Below, piece by piece: positions 10,690 through 21,991 of a stretch of 64,000 nt of DNA. Position numbers and translations under genes: made by a program. Source of the DNA: Phoronis australis (lineage: Eukaryota; Phoronida; Phoronidae); NCBI GenBank assembly GCA_002633005.1, contig NMRA01000280.1:54000-117999 (forward strand), in the 5' to 3' direction. Position 1 is the stretch's first letter; every line of letters begins with the position of its first letter. The notes under the pieces are model-generated. The model worked only from the letters and a program-made list of their open reading frames with translations, had not been told where the DNA came from and searched no databases.

Positions 10690-11720
10690 GTATATATATA
10701 GGCGCATTATGCTGTCAGGCATCTGTCTGTTGCTGTATCTTCTTGATGTTTGTGAAATTCTTATGGTGTTTGGGATGGCACGAGTGAATTTTAGGATAGA
10801 TTCAACTACCGCTCTGCCCGCCTAGTGATTATTTCACGTATGTCATGGGCAGCAATTCTCAGAGTTCCTTGATGGATTTTTATGAAATGTGGCAAATAAG
10901 CTTCTACTATGGGGACAACAACAGCTTCCCCATTTCTTCAATGTTCTACTTAATCTGTGCTTCTTTATAATTTCCATGTCTGTTTTTGGCATCAGCCTCT
11001 CTTTGTTCCTATTGAGATATGCATGGCTGATTTTTATTTCCGGCTAGGTTGAATTACTCTAAGGAACCCTGGTGACAATTATGCTTTTCTTTTCGTATGC
11101 TTCTATCTTTAGGTTCCGTGATGGATTTTCATGAAATTTGCCTAATTATGTTTCTGTTAAGAAGACCAAATAAATTTCATTTTCATTACATATTCTATAC
11201 ACCCTAGTGACCATTTTTATTATTTTTGCCTCTGCTTTTGGCGTCTGATTTTGGCGTCTGCCTCTCTATTTGCCAAACTAGTTAAATGATCGTTATGAAC
11301 TTTTATAGATGTTGGATTGGTACAACTTTTGCGGCACCACCAAGTAGCGGCTTTGTTTTTCGTGTGCTTCAATATCTACAATTTCCTCGGTAGATCTTCA
11401 TGAATTTTCATTGGTATGTGTAACATAATATATACACACGTGTATGTATGCAAATATGTATAGATATACAGGAATGTTGCAGTTAAGGAGAGAATGTTTC
11501 ATGATGATTTTGGGACAAGTTGGACTACTGTTGCATCCTCTAGAAGTAACTTAGGTCTTCTTTGCTTATGTCGCTGTATCTACGAAGTTTCTGGATGGAA
11601 GTTTAGGAAATTTGGCAAATAAGTTTCGATGAAAGAGACGACAGCACTTGCTTTGCTTCAGATGGATTTGACTTGTGCTGCTCCCCATGGTAACCTTTTT
11701 CTTTTATATATTACGTTATA
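10690..11720. repeat. More diverged copy of the intron-3 tandem repeat family
   Basis: It starts with ggcgcattatgctgtcag...tctgtctg, resembling the opening of the 6969-8690 block. It then shows repeated phrases such as 'gatggatttttatgaaat...ggcaaataag.ttct' (near 10872, 11115, 11592) followed by a pair of small 'gacaaca/gacgaca' phrases. Similarity is clearly lower than between units of the first block, implying an older copy. Confidence 0.5.
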
Positions 11721-13235
11721 CTAATACATTTCCTGGCAGCATACTGTTTGTGGTGCAGTCTTGCTTGTTCTTGTTTAATTTGACGATAATTTACCTTTTT
11801 AAATTAGGCTATCAGATAAATCATTAGAGGGTGGTGAAAAGAGTGTGTATACTTTGTATGGTTCTGAGAAGTATGTTATGAAGTCATTAATCAATGCATG
11901 TCAAGTTAGAAGTTGATTCTGATTTACTCATTACTCAAGAAGTTGCTCATTTCTTCCGTTAGGTGTGTTTTGTTAGATGTAAAAGAATAATGCATGTATA
12001 ATATGTTAATGACCAGTTTTTCTCACAGTGCATTGATGTAGGGATTGCACAGATACTCGTGGATTTAGGGGGGTTCGTGTCCCCCACTTAACTCACCATA
12101 TTAGCACTTCAGTTGTGCAAGAAATAGATGTTCTAAATAAATATTCAAAACGCTGTTTCAGTTTTCTAAATTATTGTTTCATTTTCGTTTTATGCAATTT
12201 TAAAATATTTCCATAGATATCATATAAGTCCTATTTGGGTAGCAAAAGTGGAACATTTTAAAAAACAATTTCGAATAGCATTTTGGAGAACAGTGTGTAA
12301 AACATAGCATCTGAAAGGTTCATGCGAGTCCTGTCAGCCATTTCTAAGATACGAAGTTGGACAACATTGGACATTTTTCTAAGGTCTTACATAACCTGAA
12401 GCTTTTCTATGCACCCCAGTTGTAATATATATGACTTTTTACCTCAAACAAGCATGCTGGGGCAACTGTCTACTGTCTCCAGTTAGCTGGATATGATATG
12501 CACCGTACACAAAGTTGTTTACAACACGGTGCATAGACAGGGGATTAGGCAATCTGAGAATAAGGCCAAAAAAGCATTAGTCGTTTCTGGCCTGGGGTTG
12601 TTTTGGAAATTGATATGGTAGTGAAGTATGTGTTAAGTTTACCACTTTCTAAAAATATTACCTGAAGCAGGCCCGTAGCGAGGGGAGATTCGGGGGTTCC
12701 ATGGAACTCCCCTCCTGTGGAAAAGGTCCAGCCCCAGCCTATAAGTTAAAGATAGGATATAGATCGAGGACAACAACAACAACATGGTTGCACCTACTGG
12801 TACTACTAACTACAATGATAATTAATAGTAGTAATTTTAAATTTGCTTCTGATTCAAAGCATTTCACGTAGGCCCTAATCATCGGACCTAACGCGGCTTC
12901 AACTTCGGTCAATGATGAAAGAATTCTCTTGTGAATCAGTGCCAATGGTACACAGACTTCGATACGAGCAACAAACTTTATTGAAAATATGTTCAAAGTT
13001 ACATGTCACTATTCCGGAGCTTCATTACTCAGAAAGTCTACTACTCCGAAGGTTCGCAATTCTGAAACCAGAACTCCGACAGTTCATTACTCTGATTGTC
13101 TGCTAATCTCGCAGCAGTTGACCACCAGATGTGCAAAATACACGTATGAGCAACCACTGGGGATTAAAAAGTGTCTAGAGAGAAGTTTTCAATTCAAAGT
13201 TTTTTGCAAAGTACACTTTAGGTCTCGCAACGGAC
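11721..13235. repeat. Unrecognised non-coding stretch containing one copy of dispersed repeat C
   Basis: No gene is visible. Bases 12235-12425 match three other places in the window (see the other repeat C entries): a phrase around 'ttttggagaacagtgtg', then 'acgaagttgg', then 'tttttctaaggtctt'. The rest (11721-12234, 12426-13235) is AT-rich without recognisable features, apart from an ACA-repeat run near 12770. Confidence 0.45.
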
Positions 13236-13642
13236 CAGGGCCCGGTCTCTAATCTTTGTACTCGAAACGAACTGGAAATTATTTTTGGCAATTTCTCTGC
13301 TCCTTTTGTGCGAACTCAAGATAAGTGGTTATCAGATTGTGCTCGAATAATTATAGTTCATGCACATGAGTTTCTAGTCCAAGTTTGCACTTAAAAACCC
13401 TTATATGCGTACTACAAACTCGAGTAAAAACTCGAAACTTCGAGTTTAAACTCAAACTTTTAGCTTTAATGTTGGTTTTGTCAACTGCAAAATATGACTA
13501 ATCAATCATCCACGTAAGGCATTATGTATTCGAGCATTGAGTAATGGACACTTATCTTGAGTTCGCACAAAAGTAGATTAAAAAAATGCCAAACTTTATT
13601 TCGAGTTCCCTTTCGAGTAAAAAGATTCGAGACTGGGCCCAG
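13236..13642. mobile_element. MITE-like element with long inverted ends
   Basis: The ends are inverted copies over about 105 bases: CAGGGCCCGGTCTCTAATCT on the left against the reverse complement of AGATTCGAGACTGGGCCCAG on the right. The inner match continues through 'ttgtgcgaactcaagataag' (13306-13325) and 'cttatcttgagttcgcacaa' (13552-13571), an exact 20-base inverted pair. The roughly 407-bp element carries no transposase. The CAGGG-type terminus hints at a hAT origin, but no 8-bp target duplication is convincing. Confidence 0.6.
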
Positions 13643-14760
13643 GCCAGTTTGATTTGTATTGAGTTTCAGTATACATGTACATCTGGTCCCTCTGCGAATT
13701 GCTCCTGTATATCTTTTCACCACGGTGTACAGAATGTTTCGGTTTTGTGAAACTGTTTTCAGAAAATTTGTTTCCTGATACATTTGACGTTTTTCAATTG
13801 TTGTCAACGTGATTCAGCTTAATAAAGTGATACTTAATTGTTTATTGTCGCTTTTAATAATAGACTATGAGCTGAGAGCACCATCGTTCGCCAGTTTTTC
13901 TCGTAACGAGACAGAACACATGTTTATTTCCGGACTAACAGTTCAGGTCTTCGTTTTTAAACAGCTTGAGGCTGTTGCGATCATCTGATATTCAACTTTT
14001 TACGTCCCGTCGGTGCTCCTTATGCTCTTGAATATTTGGTAGTCGTCTAAACACACCACACCTTTTTGTATGTTAAAAAAGTAGTGTGTAAGCAGATGTT
14101 CCAACAAACATTTTTGCTGGTGGTGTGACTCATACCCAGATGTGCACAAATATGTTTTCACGAAACTTATGAGCCAAGTTCATGTGACGAAATCGAGAAG
14201 GGTTTTAATTATCTTAAGAAAAACTCCAGAGACATGTTAAGTGCCAGAAACTTACCAGGATGCATGGAAATTTCACTTTTTGGCTACAAAAACAAGAATT
14301 GTCTTACACGGGGGAAACCCCCCCTCCCGACCTCCCCCCCGCTCGGCGCCTCGGATTCGACCTTTGCGGGAATCCTGACCACCCCCCCCCCTTACTTAGA
14401 TCCGCCTCTGAGGGTAAGCAAGAAACGCACTGTGGAATAATTGTTCTGACAGCCATGAGCATCTGCCTCTGATGGCCGGGAGCATTCTGTAATACACCTA
14501 GCTGTTCAAAGGTTATGTGCTTGAGGAATGGCAACCGTCGTCGTAGCCCAGTCAATGACTCCTGCAACTGATTGAGCAAAGGCGTTTGTAAGTCAGACAG
14601 CTTGTTGTTGGGTATGTCTGTCCATAACACTGGGAATACCTGTGAGGTATTGGAGGGCTACTTCAGAGGTAGATTTGGCTCGTCCTGGGTGAAATCTCTC
14701 AAATCTGTTGACTCGTTGGTAGAGAATAATTGACAACTGGTTGAAGCATTATCTGACCGG
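13643..14760. other. No gene recognised; C-rich low-complexity patch
   Basis: The region is AT-rich apart from a C/G-rich patch at about 14310-14410. The minus-strand ORF 14304-14630 and plus-strand ORF 14234-14440 pass through this patch and show no domain. I see no tRNA, splice structure or repeat ends here. Confidence 0.4.
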
Positions 14761-15065
14761 GTTAAGCAGAGCAAGAAAAGTAGTTTTTCAGAAATTAGAG
14801 GTTGTGCGTAATCGAACCCACAAGTCTGCAGCAGCAGCCAGGTGCTGAGCTGTTGAAGTAAATCCCACTCTGATAATGGAAGTCTATCTTCAGACACTGA
14901 CAATGAGAATTTTTGATTTCTAGTGAAATCACAGTTTTTTTTTGTTTCACAGCTCTGGTCAAAGCTAACAAGTTCTCCCCCATGCAACAATTTATCTCCA
15001 AAATGTGTTTTTGATTGTAAAACTGATAATGCCCTTTTGAAAAGCTAATTTTGCTCTCTGAACAG
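14760..15065 (-). repeat. SINE-like repeat with internal tRNA-like segment, copy 1
   Basis: On the minus strand a perfect box-B-type motif (GGGTTCGATTAC near 14812-14823) lies downstream of AGCTCAGCACCTGGCTGC (near 14838-14855), which resembles a decayed box A. The flanks match a second copy at 23950-24340. One side shares 'tctggtcaaagct' and 'caacaat...tttttga.tg.aaaa'; the other shares the reverse of 'atttc.gaaaa...cttttcttgct'. The ORF 14658-14990 is an accident of this repeat. Confidence 0.5.
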
Positions 15066-16763
15066 TTGGATATCTTGTAATTTTGTGAATATTTTATTTC
15101 ATATTGTTAGAACTCGGAGTCTTTTTCTCTGATTTTCCAACTTTTAAACTATTTTGAGAGAAACTAATGCTGTTATTGACAACATTGTTTTATTTTGATC
15201 AAAAGAAGCAAAGCAATCTTGTACGCAACGGTAATTCCTCGTTTTTTTTGCAAAATAATCCAAAAATGTGATTTTTCAATTTTTATGGCTTATTACCTTG
15301 CTGACCGTTGTGGAAACTTGACCAGATGTTGTTTTATGATATCCACACAGTACAAACCATGCCAGTAGTGGTCTAAAATATTCTTAATCTTTATTTTTGT
15401 GGATAAATTTGACAAAATGGAATTTCACTTGTCGGCCATATTGTGTGCTAAATAAGTGAAGAGTCACTGCTGAAAGTATGCGGTTAGTCAGACGGGAAGT
15501 TGCAAATTGTTGGGGGAAGTGGATTGCATACAAGCGGTGTGATGACAAACTACTATCTCTGTTTGATAATGATACCTTGAAAACATCGCCAGCTCAAAAG
15601 AACTTGTACAGTTCGTGTCCGGCGGACTGCCGGTGTAGCATAAATAATGACCCCGTGAAAGAAATGACACAATAATGAAAAATGACCTCGGGTGGTTATT
15701 TCAACCCCAGAAAAAATGACCCCACGTCCGTGAAAACATGTCCTGTCGTTATTTAATGACAGTTACCCTCAACTGCGACGCCGCAGTTGCTCGTGAGAGG
15801 TTGATAATCTTGCAGGTTTGAGTTATGATAAGGCCGTTTTGTAGCGGGTGTCATATGCAATTGGCTACAACTTTACACCCAGACACTAATAAAATTTACC
15901 CTAACCCGCAAAAATTCGGAAAATTTTCAACCCGAAATTTATTTTTGTGTAAACGAACCGTGAAGTGTTGTAAGAGTAGTTGATAAACTCAACTCTGATT
16001 ATTCAATTTACTTAGTGGTATGTCAAATTTAGGATGTTCGCCACCATCATTGGCACATAAAATTTTTTGTTAACTTAATTTACGTTTGTTATGACCAAAT
16101 GTTTCAAAATCATGATGTGACTAAAATAACTTGACATGCAAAAATAGTTTTGAATGTGGGAAGGTGCTCGTTTTTCCGTTCCCAATTTTACACGATTGCA
16201 CCAGACGTATGGAGTTTTGTCGATTGTTTTCACAGCTAAATTCACTGCCCCAGACTTTGTCCATTCTAAATCTCACTATTTTTTTTTTAGTTGAGTTGGT
16301 GTTTTTGACCATGCTCATTCGACTCAAGGTTCGTCTACTTTCGTTTGACTACACCACTTAGTTGTTTAAATTTTAAATCCTACTTGCAAACTGCTCACTG
16401 TTTTCAGATATAGTGAATTCAAATAAGAAGAAAACGATAAATAATCCGTATTAATTGTTTTTATTTTTTAGTATTTCAAAAACCTAGTGGCTTTGTAACA
16501 CTGCTGACACGCTGAAAATAAATGTAACCTATCTCACTCTTCTCCCCATGGGTGACACATGCAGTTGATTGTGTTTCACTGGAAGACATGTCGGATGATT
16601 TGTGCAAATGAGAACATGTTGGATACTGAAATATACGTGGTTTGTCGAATGGAACATTACGGTAAAGAGGGTGAAGAACATAGACATGATCAATCGCATT
16701 CAGGGGAATGTATTTCGACTGATCCGCCATCTTTACCAACTACTGCAATGTAATATGTACAAA
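15066..16763. other. No gene recognised
   Basis: AT-rich sequence with scattered short ORFs. Around 15640-15740 a 'atgacccc'-rich phrase recurs that is also seen near 46500-46640, suggesting a minor dispersed repeat. ORFs 16131-16361 and 16559-16814 have no recognisable domain. Confidence 0.4.
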
Positions 16764-17333
16764 TGTATGATGGGCCGTTGGGAGGAAAGTGTCGCCGGAA
16801 AAATACGAGCGTAACTGTGTACATTACACTGTTATTTACGCCGCTAATTACGCCGTAAAATTAAGAGCGTAATTTAATTCTTTACGGCATAAAATTACGC
16901 TCATAATCCAAGATCGCGCGCGCTCATGGAAATACTTATTTACTGGCGGGTTTCATGTCTACGATACGAGCGCTGAATCATGGTGGATCAAATCGCTGCT
17001 GCCATGTCAGCGATTGTGCAAAAACGAGCTGCCCAGCAACAGTCGTGTATGTTAGCTCATCACTGATTGGTTTAAATTTGGAACGTTCTTAAGGTATTTT
17101 ACGAGCGTAATTTACGGTGGCATTTATCCCATTTAATTTACGGACGTAATTTTACCGCAACACTTTTGCAATTTAACTTACGCTCGTAGTTACGAGCGTA
17201 ATTTTACGGCGAAACTTTACCCTATTTAATTTATGAGCGTAATTGTACGGCGACACTCCTGCAATTTAATTTACGCTCGTAATTACGAGCGTAATTTTAC
17301 GGCGACACTTTCTCCTCAACGGCCCACCATACA
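16764..17333. mobile_element. Inverted-repeat element built from TTACGCTCGTAA motifs
   Basis: The ends are inverted copies for more than 30 bases: TGTATGATGGGCCGTTGGGA on the left and, read from the right, TGTATGGTGGGCCGTTGAGG, both continuing into AGTGTCGCCG. The interior has many copies of TTACGCTCGTAA or its halves in both orientations (for example 17182-17207 and 17270-17300). A short frame in the middle (ATG near 16979) reads MVDQIAAAMSAIVQKRAAQQ, resembling a start of a Harbinger-type protein only vaguely. It is about 570 bp, non-autonomous, superfamily uncertain. Confidence 0.7.
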
Positions 17334-20029
17334 AAGGAGCTTAGCTCCCGAGTACAAATAAACAATATCTCACTCCCTCCCTCCCTCCCTCGCTCCCTCT
17401 CTTTCCGCTATCAGAAATGCTTGTCGTGCTGTCGGCCTCTGCCAGCAAACACATTTTTGTCTCCTTGTTATTCAGATCATGTGGCCCATTTCTCATGCAG
17501 TTTGTAAACCTGGTTATCACGTCCTCGTGATGAAAATATCTGCCTAGTTACCAGGTAGTCCCACTCGTATAAATTTACGTTTCTAAAACTGAATTATTGC
17601 CTTTTTGCCACAGTTCAGAAGTGAAATTGGTTACAATGATTCACCTAGACAAATTTGTCGGTATCCGAACTCTCACGTCTGAAATGTTGACGCCAACCTG
17701 CAATTCAACGAGCCTGATATGAAGCAGTAACAAACCAGGGTGGCTCGGGGGCTCAAACGAGCCCCCCCCNCCCCCCCCCCCCCCATTTGGCAAAGTGGGC
17801 AAAAAGGTCTACTTCAGAGAAACAAAAATTCTGGGAAAAAGACAAAAGTCCACAGGATTTCGGCCCAAATGCGCAATTCATGGGTCTGAACTTAGCACCC
17901 CGTTTTTTGTTGGTTTTTTGTCCCCGTTTTCTTTTTTCAGTGAAAGGTCCACATACGGAAAACTTCGAGCCCCCTTATATTTTAGGCTGGGTGCGCGCAT
18001 GCAAACAGTCAATAATTCCTGAGCTCAGAGATCCAGAAAGGGACAAGATGATACCATTTCTAATAGTTAGCAGCCAAAATTAGAAATAAGCAAGATTTTT
18101 TGACTGCAAGCATGGGTTTAACTGCCACTTCAAATACGACCAATAATGCTGTTCAAATATTATTATGTACTAAACTTCAACATTTTTGACATCAAGGTGT
18201 TATTGTTGAATGTGCAAAAAACAATATCTATACTGTGTGTAGAACAAATGCCATAGTGGTGAATGTAATGACTATATACCCCTTCCCCTAACCATGTCTT
18301 ATTGACTTCCCCAACTCAAGGGATTATGCAGAATTGACAAAATGACTCGACACATTAAGAAATCAATATTTATATTATCTCAAACTTCCAGCATAGATTG
18401 ACATTAACAAAACAAACATTGGTCTTGACAACCCCTGTCTACTAACTACCCAATAATTGTACTAAGGTTGAATACCATCCATACCAAAGCAGTTTGTATG
18501 GGGTTTCTTCAATTTTCAGGCTTGCCTATCAACAAACTGTTGGCATTGGTGATTCAAAACTCTATGGGAGTCTTAACATACTTGTTCCGTTGATCATTTT
18601 GGCACAGCAATTAATAAACAATTACATAGTCTAAGTCAAGTCTCATTTAACCACTCTCCTTTGCTTTGTGTCCGTTCTGGACTAGTGTTTCCATACTAAC
18701 TACAGTCTACAGGTAATCTCTTATCAAATTAATTTGTATATAATCATGGACTGTCATTCTGAGATTTTTAATTAGGGTTCAATTAGACAATTTTAAACTA
18801 ATTCGTTAACTGCCCTACTTAGGATATTTCCATTTTTGAAGTGGTGAAGCAAATAGCAACAAAAAAGCATTAAATATTTAAACACCTCTTTATGTACCAT
18901 GCCATCATTCTAAAAAGCCAACTGAGCTTTTAAACATACACAGTTGACTTTACTGACAAAGCAGGCAATGATGAGATATGTGTGTGTTTGACATGGTTGC
19001 TATCAAACTGTTTGCATAGATTGTATACTCACACTCACTTCATAGTTGTGGGCAGTACTAAGTAAAAGCATTTGAACAATGCTGTAGTGGATTTTCAGTA
19101 GCCTGAGTACCAGTCATTACCAACAGTTGAATGGGAAAATCATACATAAATGGATGATATGACAAGGGGTTGTTCACTGTGGGGTATACTGTGGCAAAGG
19201 GTTGCAGACTGAGTAGTCTCCACTGAGTTGCCAATCTTTGCTTTAGTTTGAACAGACTAGCTGCTGTGACACTGACAGTAATGGAGTTTGATGAAAAAGA
19301 AAATTAATTTATTTACTTCTTCACAACTTCCAATTTATAATGTGTGTGCTTTTATTATAAAAACTATCACCTTCTGAATCAAAGACATTACTGAAAACAT
19401 TAAAAGTAATATCTGCTAGATTAAAAGGCACATAGCTAAAGAGGACTGGTACAAAAATATTTCAAGTCTGAAAAATCTGACTGTCACTATGGTTACTTGT
19501 CTTATTTTTGCTTTAAAAACTACACATATCACTTGCTCATTGTGGCCATAGTATCATGACTGTCTGAATTCAGACTATGGCTATAGTTTGCACTTAGCAC
19601 AGAGATGGCCAGTTGCCTTCATTTTTCTTCTTAAAACTTGCACATTTGACATGCAAAACTTTTAACAATGGCATTGAGGTTATGTATGACCACATCAATG
19701 AGTCTTGTTAGCGTACTGAGCCAAATATCTACAAAACTATAGATTTTTTAAAATCTAGAGTTAAAACTCTTTAATGCAAAAGTAGAAAGCCTGTAAATTT
19801 TGAATTTTGACCAATCTGCCATTGATTCACACTTGAGCATGTGTTCGTAGTAAAATTTAGGAAAAAGAAAGGTACATTCACAACAAAAGACATCAACAAC
19901 ACCACCAAACTTTGATGCAAATAATGAACTGAAATTAAAAAATGGTCCAACAGTTTTCTAAATGATCATTTCCTTTTTATGCAAGTTTTTATTTTTTTCT
20001 AAAAATCATAGAAGTGCAAATTTTTGTTA
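17334..20029. other. No gene recognised; simple repeats and a poly-C gap
   Basis: A CTCC-rich microsatellite lies at about 17370-17405 and a poly-C run with one N at 17761-17784. The ORFs at 17787-18083 and 17795-18022 follow that gap and show no domain. The rest is AT-rich, without splice-consistent exons or terminal repeats that I can see. Confidence 0.4.
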
Positions 20030-20215
20030 TCCCCTCGTGCAAAAATGAAACATTTTAAATAGAAACAATTCCTAGCAGTCTGGAGAACACTGACATAACT
20101 CATAGCTTGTCAAACATTGATAAGAAGCTCATCATCCCATTTCAGTGTGACAATATGTACCGAACTTCGCCAAATTTGGGTATTTTTCTAAGGTCTTACA
20201 TATCAACCTTAATGT
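20030..20215 (+). repeat. Dispersed repeat C, copy 2
   Basis: It shares with 12235-12425 the ordered phrases 'gaaacattttaaa', 'tctggagaacac', and 'tttttctaaggtcttacat'. Similar phrases appear at 59275-59445 and, inverted, at 63190-63400. No coding potential. Confidence 0.5.
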
Positions 20216-21991
20216 CAAGTCACGCACATGGTGTAATTTTGCAAGGTTTCAACATTACAAATGTGGTTACACTGATAGTGTCCCAGGGGTCACTCATATT
20301 AAAAAGGTTCCCTCAGGCGTGTACCAAAAATTGCAGCTAGGCGGTACTTTTTCAGAAAGATTTGTGGGATCCTGCACGGGGTCTAATAGGCCCCTAAATT
20401 CCATTCCATCCCTGCTAAAGGCCCACTGCATTGGCCTTAACCCTGTAAAAGGCCCACTGGTCGTCTTCCTGCAGAAAAATCTACCTCGCAAAAAGGGTTA
20501 CCAGCAGACCTGGCACCCACTATAGGAGGTCTCTAGACAATTTTTGGTACACACAAGTGCAGGCACCTTGTCAATATGAGTGAACCTCACCAGGAATTAG
20601 CCAGAACAATAATAACACCAGGAGCCAAGCTGAATTCCATGAGAGACGGATGCAACGTCACTAACTCAAGTAAGCAAATTCCGGTATTTGATTCAATTTT
20701 TCTGTACTTAGTGGATGTGTCAGAACTTTCATGCTTGTATCCTCCTGAAGGAACAATCCATTGTCGGCCAGGGTGCTATTGCACACAATGCAACATGACT
20801 GACTTACGGCGGCAACACTGGTTTCGACAGGCAGATATTTCTGACTTTATTCATAAAAAACTTTCAGTAATAAATTCTGAAAGCTCTAAAGCATAATTTA
20901 ACTATTAATTAATTGAGCAAATATTTTTTAAGTTTAATTCTGATTTCTACACAAGCATAACATCTTATTGCCACTGTTGAAGCTTTGACACGAAAATAAC
21001 AAATAAATAGTTCACTCTATAAAACAATGTCTCACTCAATATTTTACTCAGTAATATCAAAAGGACACTTAACTCTGCTATGGGATTTTGCTCCAAACTC
21101 ATTCTGACACGTGCTTAATTGTACAAACGGTAGATGAGAGATGACCGTATTGTTGACCTAAAGAAATGTTTTCACTGTGTCGCAAAATGGCTCCTTTTTG
21201 TTCAGGATGGGTGGTCTTTTGACCCACAGATACTGATTAATTGATCAAGCCAAAATGTCATGCTCGTCTACGGGGCAGACTTTAAAAACTTTTCAAACTT
21301 GTTCCAAAACTTCAGAATTGGTGAGAGCCATTCAACAGCGTTTTGATTCAAAGATTTTAATAATTTAGTTGCTCTTGATATCAGCTCATAGAAAAAAATG
21401 GGGTTTAGCATACTTTTAAACTGTTTGGATAAAATTGACGGTTGTTACTGATCGTCTGGTCTGGTATTATTACGAATGATGTTGAAGGTATTTTGGATAT
21501 ATTGTTTTCTACACCTTAATATGTGTTGGTATAATTAATCACCTTCGTGCACAATAACTTGATATATCAACAAAAAATAATTTGGGTAACATAATTCTCA
21601 TGGCTGGCAGAGCACTGAAGTAAGTGGGGTCTATAATCCCTCCCAGCCCGCTATGGTGTGCTGCTCAGGGGCGGCAGAGCACTAAATTATGTGCCCCAGC
21701 CCCCTATGGTGTGCCGCCCATGATTCTAACATTGAGTATGATGACTACTATTTCAAACCACCACCAATTTGCCAAAACTATAAGCAACTGTGCTGTTTAA
21801 TTTGAAGACGGAATTGTGAGATTACCTCAGCTGCCATTACAGATCTCATTGAGGTGTTTATCCTAATCAAATTGAGTAACTCCATAATTTAATCTCAAAA
21901 TTTTTTCCACCATTCACCTAAAAACGATCAGACCGGCAAAGACATGTTTAATTCTCCACACAAATTCCACATATTGCAGTCGACTCTTTGA
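20216..21991. other. Region downstream of the 260-residue gene, no further gene recognised
   Basis: The plus-strand ORF 20576-20896 is Cys-containing (CRPGCYCTQC) but has no matching exons or family. A possible duplicated phrase 'ggc(g)gcagagcact...ccc.gc.ccctatggtgtgc' occurs twice at 21606-21720. The 3' UTR of the minus-strand gene should lie in the right-hand part; I found no clear polyadenylation signal close to its stop. Confidence 0.35.

Noticed and set aside
14658-14990. 110-codon minus-strand ORF
   Set aside because: It lies within the SINE-like repeat shared with 23950-24340; the box-B motif is inside the frame.
20576-20896. 106-codon plus-strand ORF with Cys-rich phrase CRPGCYCTQC
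   Set aside because: No family recognised, no phase-matched partner exons, and a GT donor interrupts it; length is within chance expectation for this base composition.
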